The notes below the pieces were generated by a model. The model worked only from the letters and a program-made list of their open reading frames with translations, had not been told where the DNA came from and ran no database searches. From the NCBI GenBank assembly GCA_036850595.1, contig CM072155.1:9984256-10048255 (forward strand): a stretch of 64,000 bases of DNA, read 5' to 3'. The DNA comes from Rhyacichthys aspro (taxonomy: Eukaryota; Chordata; Actinopteri; Gobiiformes; Rhyacichthyidae). This document shows, piece by piece, positions 22,370 to 36,120 of this stretch. Made by a program: the position numbers and the translations under genes. Within the stretch, counting starts at the first letter, position 1; each line of letters begins with the position of its first letter.

Positions 22370-24714
22370 CTGAAAAAGACCAAAAATACTTGTCAAAACA
22401 GATGTAAATTACTTCAGACCCAAAATAATAAATGTAACCTATAAAAAGCCTTTCTGTGAAATCAAAATGAAGAACCTGACAGTGTTAGTACAAGGACTTA
22501 AACTGTACAAATTAGGATTTTGGCAGAATGGTCACCTCCATTAAATGCAAACACCGATGCCAAAACTATCAGAGTGTCCCTGATACATCACTGGCTCTGT
22601 AAAAATGCTTTGGCGTGCACTGTGAAAAGTCGAACTAAGCAGCTGGCATCCCACAGGTACCGCTACTTGGACCGGTTTAGAGACTGGGCCTGAACAGAAC
22701 AAGTTTACTGCGACACCACTGCAACTATTTCCTGCTCGTAAAGTCACATCAGTTTTAGTTTGCTTTTCTGAGACAAATCACAGACCAAGACTGGCTCTAT
22801 CCAGCTTCCTCCTCCCAACTGAGACATGCATGTGCAGGTGATACTGTGACTCTAAACTGCTCGTAGTGAATTAATGAATGGCATCAATCCTCTGTGACAC
22901 ATGAAGTCTTGGAAAATGAATAAATGGATGTTTGATGTATGTGCACACAAAACTGCTTGGACAGAAGGCTTTGTATAAAATCTTCTCGCCAAAAGTTGTA
23001 TAGTTTTCTTTTAGTTCATCTCAGTGAAAAGTACATCATATTATTGGCCTTAACTCTACAGTACTGACCAAAACAAGACTTTTTGGGACTAAGACCAAGC
23101 AGACTAAGCAGAAGTGGGTGACTTCTAGTTAAGGGTGTGACAGGACACAAATCCCATGAGACTAGACATGAGATTTTTTGGATAGTGCTTGCTGTACTGA
23201 CTAAAGATACTCTAATGACTGGGCTTATTATAAATGATGCACAAACTTATCTCTGATAAACTTTATTTCAACAATAACTTCATGAACAGAGGATTTTAGC
23301 TGCTCACCCATAAGCCCTTGCACCCACACATACAGTCACCAAACCAAACTCCCTACTGGGACACTCATGCTAGCTTCACTGTACAGCAGATGATTTTAAA
23401 GTAAAGGGGGACTCTTAAATACTAATTTCACCCTCACACCAACTGATATTCACCTTGACGAGAAATCTTGTGCTACTCCTGGTTACATTTACTCAATTAC
23501 ATTTACTTTAGTTACTGATGGAAGGAATTTTACTTTAACTTAAGTAACCTCTAATCAAGACCATCTCGAGCCTCATTTCCGGACCCTGACACAAAACTTA
23601 AAAGAACTTTACCTTAAAAAAATAAAAATGTCTGTGTGTTACTTACACTTTTATATGAGCAATACTGTTTTTCACTTGAGTACAGATTCAGATCAATTAA
23701 CCAACCTCTACCATGAGTCAAGACCAAAACCAGATGCAGATTTTACTCGTCCAGTCTTGCACCAATAACAGCTTCAAGAGCCAGTTTGCTATGATACTGT
23801 TCCTGGTTGCATTTCAACACATTTTCCATCCAATCACAGTAATCTTGTCTTGGTCCTCTATGACCAAGATTAACTATTTGAATCTGAACAAGACAGACGT
23901 GTAAAAATAGACCAAAACTGTTCAAGCTCTTCACACTTTTTACGTCCAAGTAGCACTCCAGTATGCACTCGCTTCACTGAATAATACACTACTATTGTCC
24001 TTTTATCTTCTCCTCAAAACAGGGCCTATTATGAAGTTTACAACACTGGGGGATTACACAGCTACACTTCACCCTTTTCATTGAGAAATAAGAGGTAAAC
24101 GGCTCAATGTGTATCTTATTAAAATAGCTCCGGTGTCTGTACAATTGTTCTTTCCAAATGCCACAATGGAGCCATTACAAAAAAGAGCTTACAACACCTT
24201 CTGCAATCTTCCTTTAAATAAGCCTGCATCCCAACAGCTCATTACTCACTCAACATGGTGCATAGTTAATTGCACACAGCCTCACTGTCGATGATCTCCC
24301 AGGGATTCAGAGATGATTTCGGTGCATAAAAGTGTCTGGAACTGACCAATGGGTCAATTATCCTCAAACTTCACTAAATAATTCAAAGCCAAACACTGGT
24401 CTGTCTTGTAATTATGGAGTGATTAAAATAATTATGAGGCAAGACCACAAACATAGAACAAGGCTGCTTTGCATAGGTACGTTTTTCTTATTCAAATACA
24501 AGACCCTTTTACAAATGACAGCATCAAACAGGCCACCCACTGCATCAACAAAAGCAGCAGTATTTCTTATCTTATTTATTTGTATGAGCATGACACTGAC
24601 AAACATGGTATTACGTGTCAATATTTAGATTGTATGTTGGCTGCAGTGCTGTTAACCATTAGCTGGCTACGAAGCTATAACTTTTGCATTTTTGCATTAC
24701 TCTTAAGCCAAATG

Positions 24715-25216
24715 TGTTACTTTAAAGCTCCACAGCCTCATTTTCTATTTTTGTCCCTGTCTCAGACATCACTCACACCCAAAATCAGCCTATATTTCTT
24801 TATTCAAATTTTTCCTCTACAAAATAAAAATACATTTCACCAAAGTTTAGCATTAGCTTAGCTGCGACTTCAGCGTCAGATTAGCAATTATCTCCTCCAG
24901 TATTTATCAGTGTTTTACATTGCCTACCTTTTCTCTGTTGGTGCTTTTCTATTTTGAGCTGTTTCTCTGTATTAAAAGACATATTCAGCACTGAAAATAC
25001 ACTTTGTTGGCAGCTAAAGTTAAAGAAGTTACACTTCCTGGAATGTCATGTGACAAGGCGGTGTCGACCAATGGGAGCGCTCCTTTTTCAAGCATGTGAT
25101 TAAGCAAGGTTTTTTTGTTCCTGAATAGAGGTTCTCATCTATTACAATCCGTAATAATAAACAGTAGTTGGCAAAGAAAAGGTTTTTCCCCAAATACAAG
25201 AAAAAATGAATCAGGT
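24715..25216 (+). repeat. Dispersed repeat family A, copy 2
   Basis: It has the full series of family A landmarks in the same orientation as copy 1. The stretch 'gaataga ggttctcatc tattacaatccgtaataataaa' is virtually identical between the two. It ends with 'gtacagtctgtttaagcc'. It lies immediately left of the 181-codon open frame at 25237-25782. Confidence 0.65.
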
Positions 25217-26054
25217 ACAGTCTGTTTAAGCCACATGTGTTACCTCAAAGTCAGGTTTTTGAAGTAGTGTTCTTGTATAATAGTATAGAGTATTATCCCA
25301 TAGTTGATTGTGTGTTGTTGTTGTTGTGTCTGTGTGGATTCAGTCTAGAGAATTGTCCAGACTCAGAGAATCAATGGACAGTTCTTCCTGAACAAATGAA
25401 TGTGTGTGATGCTTTTTTGACATTACATTACATAATTTTTGGAGACGGTTGGGTAACAATAGTGCACTCCAAGGCAGTATTTCTTTCCACACACTACACC
25501 ATATGGCCCCTGGTTCTCTCTCCAACAATAATGTCCATCTCATCTGCCCAGAGATACTTTTTTATTATCCTATTTACACTGTACTCATATAAAGCTGTAC
25601 ATGTTTTATCTAAGCCTGGCTATAGATACAGATACACAGAAGTACCACATACAACCTCCTTCCTAAATCTACCTTCTCTATCTTTGTATTTCAGATTAGA
25701 TACTAGTGATCCCATTAGAAATTCTGGTAACGCTGTGGGCCAGTTTCTTTACAGGTGCTGCTGGGGCAGACTTTCAAACTAAAATATACAGTTAAATAAA
25801 TATAATCTTCACGGTTTAATATATTTTCTTGTTTTTCTTTCTTGACTAAAAAAAAAACATGAAACAACAGCTTGTAAAAAAAAAGTGTTTGATGTTTGAA
25901 GATGATTTCATGTGAAAAAATAAAACAAAGATATTCATTTTGGCTAAATTAGCTCATTTTCTTTTCTTTAATAGCTTTTTTTTTCTCTCAACTCTACCTA
26001 TTTTTCCCCTCATGTTTTCTGATTTTGATAATGTGCTGAGGATAGATGAATATT

Positions 26055-26200
26055 GAGCCTCTTGCTAATGCTCTCTACCCTCTCACTGACAGCACACATA
26101 AGCCCAAATGCTTTTGTGTATGCTAAATTTTACATTTTTCGAAGCTAATCCCCTTGAAACAATTCTAAATGCATTAGAGTCAGTGTAAATATGCACAGGC
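26055..26200 (+). repeat. Dispersed repeat family F, copy 3 (rearranged)
   Basis: 'cctcttgctaatgctctcta' and 'ccctctcactgacagcacac' match copy 2, and 'atgcacaggcctca' follows. The order differs from the other copies, so this copy is rearranged or composite. Confidence 0.4.
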
Positions 26201-27089
26201 CTCATGCTGTGGACAAAGAGTAAAAAGGTCTGCACATGTCTTACCTTTATTGGATGTGGCTGTTGAATCTCTGGGCCATGTTGAATCAGTCTGGAGACAC
26301 TACATGTAAGATTTAGTTTGTAAATGGAGCTGGCTGGGAAAGGGGAAGTTATGCCTGCAGTGCATGCATAACCTTTAGCTTGTTATTTCCTAAATGTTCC
26401 TCAGACGATAAACGGGAGCCTGGAGAGAAGGGGCCTGTTTGTTTGTCTCTTCACTCGGAGCTTTTAGGCGTCTGGCCCCAACACTGGAACGCATCAGTTT
26501 CTGTGTCTCCACCAAAGCTCGCTGTCGGATTTGTGAAGGTCCTTTTGAAGTTGTGCAGCATCACCTGAAAAATAAAAAAAGTATAATCAATCCACACGGT
26601 TCAGCTAGAAAGCAGTGAAGCAGAGTCAAACAAGAGTAATAGGAAAATGGAAAATACAAAACCGAACCCAGATGTGGGAGGGTGAGTCGTGGACAGTGTT
26701 TCTGATTCAAAACTATGTTTCCGTTGAATTGTTGAGTTGTTTTTTTGTTGCTGCTGTTTCTCACATTCAACACCTATGACCACGTAGAACAAGGTCAATG
26801 ACAATGTATTTTCTCACACACTACTGCGGCCTCTCATGTACGGTTTTATTGTTTTCTGACATATACAGCACATTTCGATCCAGGCGAATTGTAGAGTTGC
26901 AATAGAAAACAAATTACAGCAAATCTAAACAAACAGAGCTTGTTCATAAACCACTGTAATCCAGGCTTTACCAGACCTAAGAGATTTTCTTTTTGTCTTT
27001 TTAGGTAGTCTAAGTAGGACAGAAGAGGTGAGCACTAAATGTCAGAAATGCAAAGTAACAAGATGTATTTTCTGTTGGTTCAGCCAGTG

Positions 27090-27290
27090 TATTTGTGTAA
27101 CAACATAACATCTAGGTGCCGTCAATTCGACTGCAATACATTTTCATTGATAGAATTAGCATTAGCTCCAAAAATCACAAATTGTGCAAAAACAAGATCA
27201 TTTTTGCAAATTCCTCCAAAAGACGACATGTGTTAAAGCTCAGAGCCACGGGAGAAAACATCAGCCATATTAAGATGTTTTGGGGTTTTT
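27090..27290 (+). repeat. Dispersed repeat family B, copy 2
   Basis: The second copy of the family seen at 6985-7200, with the landmarks 'agaattagcattagctcc' and 'cacaaattgtgcaaaaac'. It lies in the inferred 5'-UTR intron of syt3. It has no coding capacity. Confidence 0.5.
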
Positions 27291-28059
27291 TTTGGAAAAC
27301 AACGAGGTCAGTGGAACAGTGGAAATAGGTCTTTTAAGGGAAATTAGGTTTTCACTTAAAAAATGAAATAAAATAAAAGTACTAACAGGACGTAATGGAA
27401 CAAAAATGTCTCCCTCCGAGTTTAAGGCCATTGTAAACTATTGAAAACAAAGCATTGACTGATGTGTAACTATGCACATTTTACTCAATGCACCTTTAAA
27501 ATATAGGCTTGATAATATACATTGAACATAATGTGTAATGCAATCCTTTTTTTTTAGTTTTTAGTAATCTGTAACTTGTCAGGAGCTACTGTATTTTCAA
27601 TTGTCAACATCGTTTAGTGACAGTGACATTATGTTTCCAGTGGCTGACTATAATGAAATAGTCATGATATTTCCCAGCTGACTGGCTCAAGATGATAAAC
27701 ACAGCTATATCTCATGGTTTAATATTTGCAGAATTACATTTTATTCTCTGAGCAGCGCTGTAAAAGCTTGTAACGCAACATGAGGTTTAATTATGGAGCT
27801 TTAATTAGATGTATGAAGTCTGGCTGCTTTGTGTGTGTTCTCCTTGTCCCTTTTATCCCAGAGAATCTAGACTTCGCTGTCTTCATTTTTGCACTCATTC
27901 TGTCTAAATAAAAAGCAGGTCAATGCCCAAACTCCGGTTTCTCACAGCCAGGGAGCCTCAAGAGAATCTGACTGAGGAAGATACATGCAAAGTAGTGCCT
28001 ATTAATACAGATTGTTTGCCGTGTATTATTGAAAGTGTCTTCCCGAAACGTCTGCAGAT

Positions 28060-28480
28060 AAATCAGTGGTAGAACAATGTTGGTGGTGAGAGGTCAGGTC
28101 ACTTGCAGAGAGCGCCGTTTGGCCTTATTTCTCAAGTGTCTGAGCCGACAGAGCAAGGACTATTGATCGTTTGATGTATGTTGTGCTGTGAGTTGTCAGC
28201 GTCACTCTCTCAAGCCAAGTGCTCCTTATGCGTCCATCTGTCGAGAGGCCATCACTCAGTCACTGCATTAGGCAAAGACATACATCACTCCACAACAAGA
28301 TCCCGAACCGGGAAAAAAAAAATCCTCTTGCGCGGAGGACGGACACATGTTGAAAAGCTGATTGTCACATTAGGATACTCTGTCAGTCCGGTGAAAGAGA
28401 AAATCACAGTCTATTTATCTGTCTGTCTCCGTTCGGAAAAGTCATACATCCGTGACATTCGGACAAAATAAATACATATC
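28060..28480. promoter_or_regulatory. Candidate non-coding regulatory block
   Basis: A GC-richer, single-copy block within AT-rich DNA, with several CpG-containing words such as 'cttgcgcggaggacggac'. The best open frame (28178-28471, plus) has no recognisable domain. The regulatory call is an inference from composition only. Confidence 0.2.
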
Positions 28481-28949
28481 ATTATTGCTGTGGCACAAAT
28501 AAAACAGGATTCACTTTCACTTTAATAAAGGTATAAAGTTAAGGATGTACAGAACAATGTGTAAAAACAAACCTTGTACTGTGCCTCAATCATTTGTACA
28601 ATAAAAGGCAAACATCCTAAAAAGGCTTCAGAATTAACTTTTCCATTTGCAGATTGAATATAATTAGTGCATTTTCTTTGAGGTTGGAAATTGTAATTGG
28701 CTGAGAATTATGAACCGAAAAAAAATCCTTCCAATGTAAAGGAATCAAATGTTCAAAAGGTCATATTTAATTCTTTTTGACATTATTCCACTGGGCTACT
28801 GAAGTGGAACAAAAGAGTTTCCACTATATGAAGAGTCATTTTTAAATAAAAATCCTGCATATTTTGCCTATTACTTGAAAGAACACTGTCTATCGTGCTG
28901 TATCTGTATCTGTTTTGGGAAAACATGGATTTGAAGCTCTATTTAATTA

Positions 28950-29035
28950 AGTAGAATGAGCCATTTCAGACAAACTGAGCATTGCTGGAGCAGAAGCACA
29001 TTCATGTTTCTTTTTTAACACAATGTCACACAACG
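28950..29035 (+). repeat. Dispersed repeat family D, copy 1
   Basis: 'cagacaaactgagcattgct', 'ggagcagaagcacattcatg' and 'ttttaacacaatgtcac' match 43150-43215 and, in part, 31318-31365. Confidence 0.5.
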
Positions 29036-29104
29036 ATTTATACCATAAATTGACAACTTAATGTTCATATTTTCAAAGTGAACTCATCACCCTTTTCCAC
29101 TGGT

Positions 29105-29195
29105 TTTGTTCACAACCCCACGACAGCAGCTTGTACCTGAAGGGCTACCGTAGATGCTCACAGGCTGTAAGAAGGAGGAGTGTGAGTATTGGAGC
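29105..29195 (-). repeat. Dispersed repeat family E, copy 2 (inverted)
   Basis: The reverse complement contains 'ctcacactcctccttcttac', 'gtgagcatctacggtagccc' and a cytosine-poor tail, matching the copies at 12125 and 46085. It lies in the inferred 5'-UTR intron. Confidence 0.5.
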
Positions 29196-30889
29196 TGCAA
29201 TTTCAAACTTTTCCACCAAATTCTGCCAAAAACTACACACATCACTTTTAAAACTTGAACTTCTCCACATTCATTAGCCATATTTATAGCAGCCATCTTT
29301 TGTGTTGCTGTCATGACGACGCAGACACAATAAACCAAACAGCAGAACAAACACATTCAAAAAGTAATTTATTCTCCCTCATAGACAATACATTTGTTTT
29401 GTTAATCCAATGTTGTGTTGTCAGCTGATAGTTATCACGCCTGGCTGTCAGCTCAGTGTCACACCTCCATTGTGTTTAACTCCCCACGGGAACAATAAAG
29501 CTACCTTGAACCCTTGGGAGTCATTTTTTAAGTGCTGTCCACAAATTCACTTGATTTATACTCGACATCAGTGAGCCAGAGTCTGATGGTTACAGCTGTA
29601 AATGCTTTTTCATTTGTACATGATCAGGTGTGTTTGAGATGAGTCAGACCAGTGCAGATTCAATCACCGCCAATAGTTTTGTGTCCGACGGGATGGTTTT
29701 CAAGACGGACGCAGTTTTTGAGCCAGGCGGCTGCAGTAGCTCTCCAATGACTGCACCTGACTGCACTCGCCCGCACCGGCTTCAAACAACAATACAAATA
29801 AGTGTCCTGTAAATATGAGAAGTGACAGCTGCCACTTTTCCTCCGCACCTTCCTTCATTTAAGTCCAGCCAAACTAATACAAGTGTGAAGGTGAAAACTG
29901 TTAGGCACAATCAGAAGGAGCACTGTCTGTATGCTTTATCCCAAACGAAAACGTACATCCTCTACACACAAATTGAACTGTGTACATTAAGAGGCCATTT
30001 ACACAACGATGCATTTTGCTAAAACCGCAATGATTATGTTGCCGATTGGCCTCTTGTTCTCACTCTACAAAAACGGGAACTTTCTAATCAGTCCGAGGAG
30101 GGTTTTTTTTTTCTTTTCTGTAAACTATGAAGCCCGTATCTTCTCTGAAAACACTGACTTCACAGGCACAACACACATGCAATGTCTCTAAAGAAGAGGA
30201 GGGAGCAGAAGTAGCAAAAGAAAACCTACCCCTACTGGTCTGGCATATGTACTACATCATTTTGGGTGCAATTTTCTATTCTATTGCTTTGCATTGGTTT
30301 TAATGGTCTATTTATTTGGCCACATCAAAAACAATTTTTTTTTTAGATATACAGCTTCCAACTGAATAGTCCCACTTACTTTTCTCCAAACATCATTTTC
30401 ACAGCCATTTCACTTCACCAGAAAACCAGACCAATCGTAGCTTTTTATTAAAAAAGGGAGCTTATGCTTAGCTCGAGGCATTTTTTTTCTGTGTCCAGTG
30501 GTATTGCCTACAGTAAAACCAACTCAATTCCACAAACACCAGACTAATATTTTGCATATGGTGACTTATTTATCACAAAAGGCCCTAAAAATGGAACAGC
30601 AACCATCCAAAGCTCTCTGGGAAAACTTTATCCACCAAATCAGGCAAACAAAGATCAAAGAAAGTATGTCACTGATATTTCCTTAATGTCCTGGGTGTTA
30701 TTTGAAAAAAAAAAAACAAAAACTGAAATTAGCAAATCAAAATGACATCCAGACCCATCACGTCTCCTTTCCTCTCCGTCCCATTAAGCTAAAGGTGCGT
30801 CTGTCTGAGTGACTTTAAAACGTCGGATATCTCAATCACAAAAATGGGCATCTGGCACGAAAACCAAACGGCTCCTAATGCCAGCGTCA

Positions 30890-31065
30890 GGAAAGAAGAA
30901 GAAAAAATGGAGGACGGAGACAGACTGGAGAGAGAAGGACTGACTGTGTAGCAGGAGACGAGGAGGGGGAGGAGGGAGGGAAGGAGGGAGGGATACGAGA
31001 TGCTGACATTAAATTGGAGGCGAGACGATAAAGAGGGAGAGGAATTGGAGCAGAGAAGAAGACGA
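30890..31065 (+). repeat. Polypurine tract
   Basis: This is strongly purine-biased on the plus strand, with stretches such as 'gaggagggggaggaggga' and 'gggaaggaggga'. Such tracts can adopt triplex structure. The matching minus-strand open frame is a serine/leucine-rich artefact of the bias. Confidence 0.6.
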
Positions 31066-31209
31066 GGCTGGCGGTGAGTGTGACACAGCAACAATGGTAA
31101 TCTAAGGTTTAAGGAGGCTTTAAAGCACTGACGTGGATATGATTTTGAAATGTGAGGAGCAAACAATACCAGTTCTTATGCAATTTAATATCTTCTGATG
31201 AATGTTTGT

Positions 31210-31375
31210 GTTTAATCCTCCTTGTGTCTGTCTTTGGGAAAATAAACATTGAAAGCTCCATAGAATTGGGTGGAAGGACACATCGCTTCCTTTACTTTCT
31301 GTTTCTGTTGAGCTGCTCAGAGAGGACAAACTGAGCACTGCTGGAGGAGAAGCACATTCTTTTTAAAGTGCATTA
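31210..31375 (+). repeat. Dispersed repeat family D, copy 2
   Basis: It contains 'agagaggacaaactgagcac' and 'tgctggaggagaagcacatt', matching copies at 28950 and 43140. A short direct match between 31075-31105 and 32214-32240 ('gtgacacagcaacaatggta') lies beside it. Confidence 0.45.
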
Positions 31376-32329
31376 AACAGGTACATTGTTTTTTGTTATT
31401 TCATTACAGTCCTTCCATGGTCTAGTCACCGATATTTCTTACATGTGTCTTGGGTATTTCATAAAAAACTAAGATAAATTCTTGGAGATGGGGATTATTT
31501 ATCTGCCGATTTCCTCTGGTCATCAAAAAAATAATTAACATTTTACATTTTAGAGACCTTGGTGGGTTGCGATAGACCAATTTCAAATACCTAACCCTAA
31601 AAATGAACCCAAAATAGATTATAAAAGATCATAACATGTCATTTTGCACTGACTTGGTGAGTTTTAGCTCATTGCAGACTAACAGCAGAAGTTTAAAAAA
31701 AAAAAACCTCATTCTCTAGAGCAAGGACGAGATAGGGTTTACAGATTTTTTTTTAATGCTATACAATTTCCCAGAAACCAGCAGTGTCTCGTCTCTCGAG
31801 CGACGGATACAAGCAGAAAGATGAGAAAGCAATGCTCAGGGATTGACAAAACATCAGCAAAATATTGTTATGTGCAGCAGACCAAGATTAAGCTTAATGA
31901 TACAAGTACATGTAATATAGTATTGTGTATTGTATTGACTAACTTATCATTATGGTTCCAGTATCTATGTCCAATTGTTATGTTGTTTTTGGACATCTAT
32001 AACCAAATTATGCAATGAATGGCCACAAATGGTTCATCTGACTATTCCATTACATTATTATTTCATGTCAAAGCTAAGATGAGAAAAAGTCTATTGTCTT
32101 ATATTTGGCATATTACATAAAGCAGCACATGAAGCAAAAAAATTATCCAATTAAATAAACCAGATAATATCTTTGAATAATTGTGATCTCAATATGAGGT
32201 TGAAACAAGAAGCAAGAGTGACACAGCAACAATGGTAATCAGAGATTTTGGGAAGCAATTTAGCACTAAAATATAAAATAGCACCCATTAATCCAGAAAT
32301 AAATCTACTTTCAAGGATCCTTTACAGAA

Positions 32330-32640
32330 TGGTGTGGGTTATATGGCACTAGACTCCAAAGTGTACAATCCCAGCAACACAAAACCTCCCACAGAAGCTC
32401 CATTGACTGGTCGTGGATCAATACTCTCGGGGAACGAATACGCCACAACACCAGCAGCCGGGCAGCGAGGTCAGCGTCCGATTGGACAAAGGAGACAAGA
32501 CAGCACACAAGGTCAGAGCCTAATCACACTACGGCGCAGGAGAATTAATACACAGGGCTCCCGTCCAATCAAATTACAGCCTCCGACGGGGAACGGAGGA
32601 AGTGGCAGCTCGATCGCGGAGAAACTGGGAAATCTGATCA
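32330..32640. promoter_or_regulatory. Candidate non-coding regulatory block
   Basis: A single-copy GC-richer block with short words repeated as 'gtccgattgg' and 'cgtccaatcaaatta', which resemble CCAAT-type and homeodomain sites. The plus-strand frame at 32334-32699 is rich in Arg/Gln/Gly without any domain and is not called as a gene. Confidence 0.25.
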
Positions 32641-32724
32641 TTTCAGATAAATCATGTGGTTTAAGACTTGATCAAAATATTCAACCTAAACATCTGTAAA
32701 CTGTATCAATCGGAATTTTTTTTT

Positions 32725-32945
32725 TGTTTGTTTTTTGCAGTTTTCATGAGGTAAAAGAGAATAAGAATGCAACTAGCAACCAGCTTTTGGACTTTATTTG
32801 AGGGAGACAGTAAATAGAAGGGAAATAATTGAGAGAGACAGGAGATGACACAGACAAAACTGGCCCGAACCAGGATTTGAATTGAGGTCACTCCAGTCAA
32901 TGTGGTTCAAGCTCCACAGGTGAACCACCAAAGCACTTCAATAAT
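32725..32945 (-). mobile_element. tRNA-derived SINE
   Basis: Read on the minus strand, a tRNA-like head contains an A-box-like 'tggtggttcacctgtgg' and a B-box-like 'caattcaaatcctgg'. After it come 'tgtcatctcctgtctctctc', 'tttactgtctccctcaaata' and an 'aataaag' tail. This pyrimidine-rich body ending in AATAAAG is what I recognise in an abundant percomorph SINE. It is diverged and presumably inactive. Confidence 0.6.
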
Positions 32946-34204
32946 ACCCACAGAAGGATAGTTTTTTTTTTGCCAATACTTGCTGTTATTAACTTTCAGT
33001 AAACCTATAACACAAGATGACTCATACATTTTGGATCAATGCAGCGGAAAATTGTGATCACACCTTCAGCTTTGAATTAGTCATCTTTTGATAAAAATAT
33101 ATTTCCTGTTCTGTTTTATCCATCGACAAAATACCACAACAAACAACTCAAAATAAGTACTTCAGACCTCGAGGGAAGCAACACAACGGAAGAAAAAAAG
33201 GTTTGAAGATAAGGGCCTTGATTTGAGAATTGATTTGTCTCTACCATTTCCATTTAAGAATATGTTGTAAAATTAATTTTGCAGATGAAACCAGGGCTTT
33301 AGAAGCTGTCATATAACGGTGAGATTTATTTATGATCAATTGAAATATTTAATGTTGCAGGTTCTGTGTTTAAGGCAATGTAGACAATAAATGAAATGTT
33401 TGTTTTACAAAGGGAGAGCCAACGCTATTTAAAAAGCAATCCCGCCAATCAACAAACTGCTGTGTTTTTGAAACTATACAGCCTCGTTAACTGGTTCTGG
33501 CTTGCGTTCATCACCAGAAGAGCTCTGAAGTGTCCCAAACAGTGCACCGTACACTTTAGGGTACAGTTTGATCAGCTGATTGGACGATAGATCATTTTCA
33601 ATGGAGCAATAATGAAAACAAATGGAAAAAACATTAAAAGGAATTTTTTTCAAATAAATTACACCTTGTTTTTGTGATAAACATGATAAACATTGAACTT
33701 TTTCACAAAGACAAAGGTAGTGTTTATCATCAACAGCTGTTTCTGGTTTTAAACATAGTAATATAAGGCTCTCCCTGCATGAATTTAAACGTTGTATTTG
33801 TCATCTACACTGTATTAAACACAAGCAGAACCTGTGCCTCAAATATTGACTTTCTAAATGAAAGGAAATTGGCACAGCTATGAATTTAATGATGAGAAAG
33901 ATGAGAATAAACCCAAAATAGTATAATGTTTGCTGCAGCTGTGCCTCCAGCCTCTCACTGCCACAACAGGATTTACTGTCTTCTTTGTATTTAATTTTGA
34001 CAATGCTTCCAAATTTCAAAATGCTTGGACCCAACTGAAACTCAAACCACACTGACATTTCAAAGTATCTGAATGTCTCGGACAACGTAAAAACAACATT
34101 GTCCGTATCGTGGCTGTTTGAAATTTACGACTAAAACCCCTACTTCAATTAGATTTCAAAGCCAGTCCTCCATCACTAAGCTTCAAAATAAATTCAAAGG
34201 TACC

Positions 34205-34325
34205 ATGAATAATTGAGACGGCCTTATCGTTCAAAAAGAGGCCCTGGGTTGAACCCCTCACAGGTGTCCTTGGGCAGGGCCCTCGTTGGCCTCTTGTGCT
34301 AATCACTGACGATAAGAGCTTTGAC
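34205..34325 (+). repeat. Possible tRNA-derived SINE fragment
   Basis: 'gccctgggttgaacccctca' has B-box character and is followed by 'caggtgtccttgggcaggg', a phrase common in fish SINE heads. No A box or tail could be placed. Confidence 0.35.
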
Positions 34326-35659
34326 TAAATGTCTCATTTTAATGGCTCAGTCCAGACATTATCCTCAATCTAGCTTATCAGCGATGAGGCAGATGAGCCG
34401 TTTGTATTTGTATCCTCTCATAATGAAGGGATCACTCTTGTGTTTGCACAGGAACGACAGATTTGTGGTTGGCCTTGGGGGCACGCTGGAGCTGAGGAAA
34501 AATTAACAAATAAATGCGGAGAAAGAAATACAGCCTCACACAGATGTCACATAAATTCCTGCCGTGCAACCAGTCTCCATTATTTCCCTGGTACTTTATG
34601 CCTCCAACATTCTCAGCACATACAGAAATAATACTTTCAATACAAAAATACATGTGCATAATGAAAGGTTAGCAACTGATTGGACCAAATGGACACGATG
34701 TAATATGAAAAGTAACTAGTTTTGTTAGACCAGAAGAACTCAAATGAGGCCTTAAGTGTACATTATGTGTTTTTTCCCTTGTATTTGAGACTGTTCAAAT
34801 AAGGCGCCATTCATTCATCTTCTTTGTTTTTTTCGACACAGACATCGACAGACAACCGTTCACTCTCACATTCAGTCACTACGGGCAATTTAGATTCAGT
34901 GCCAACCACTCATTTAACTGCATATTCATTGAAATCATTGGTGGAAAAAAACAAGACCGACATGATCAAGGTCTTATTATCAAGTATTTCAGTTTACCAG
35001 TGTTTACCTCAGTGTAAACTCACGCTGCTCTCTCATATTAGACACAGAATTGAAAGAAATGCGCTAATAAAAATGAGTGCAGTGTTAACTAAGTGAATTT
35101 AATGCTCACGTTGGTTATTTTTCTGTCGCTAACACAATTACGCTGATGTAGTGACGCTCCTGAAGCACTCCACATGACACCAACTGGTTAAATGACATGA
35201 AAATTAGCTCTGACCACGCAGCAATATAGCATCAGTCCAATTTCTCGACAGCGACACTTGAAATGATGGCTAGTAAGCTACATGCCAACACTAATTTCTA
35301 TTTCTTGTCACAGCAATGGTAAAATTACACACCCAAAAGGTTTTAAACACATAGTTGTCACATCGTTTTTAGTTTTTTTCTTATTGACTTTTTGCTGCAC
35401 AGTTGAAACACCTTGGTGATTTACCCTTTGCCATACCTTGCAGTGATTTTTGATAAAATGACACAGTTTCCAATAGGTATGTCCGGATACAACTTTTTCC
35501 TGAATGAGTATGACTACTGAACTTTGAGTACTCACCAACAGAGCTAGCTGAAGTTAAATGTGCAATGCAATGTTTATGTTTATATTCTCCAAATCCACTC
35601 GGCTGAAAAGCTTTGATAGATGTGGGAGACTATGCTGTGGCGTGGTATGAAGCCGTAAA

Positions 35660-36120
35660 ATAAATCTCACATGGTCCGAGCGCTATCTCATTCGTTTTTA
35701 AGAAGATGTATTGGATTTCTTATTTTTCGGGCCCGGCAGACCTCATACAAGACTTCCAGTGGTTTTCTCCCCGGTTCAGAGTTCCCACCAAACAAAACAG
35801 CTACAAACAAACACAATCCTCGAGCAAGACCTGAATTTGATAAAACCCACGGGGCAGGTTCTTCAGTAACAAGGATCATGTTCGAAAGTGTGACTGAAAT
35901 GTGAAATCTTCAAGTGGGATCTGGTATCTCCGAGGGATGGATCAAACGCCTCGGCCGGCTTTGGGAATTACAGTGATAAGGCATTTGAAACGCTGCTGTC
36001 GGCTGAAAGAGACGAGGAGGATGACGAGCAGATGCCTACTGCAAGGCTCTGATCTACTGCAGACACATATCAGCATTTGGCACTGCATTTTCTGCTCAGC
36101 TCCAAATGTGTAAGAGTTCT
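35660..36120. promoter_or_regulatory. Candidate non-coding regulatory block
   Basis: GC-richer than its flanks and not repeated in the window. Open frames on both strands have no recognisable domains. Kept as a candidate conserved element only. Confidence 0.2.

Noticed and set aside
30789..31166. Serine/leucine-rich minus-strand frame of 125 codons
   Set aside because: It is the complement of a polypurine tract and has no domain or splice context.
33801..34085. Minus-strand frame with a possible membrane helix
   Set aside because: It starts at TTG, is AT-rich, and the hydrophobic stretch is what AT-rich codons produce by chance.
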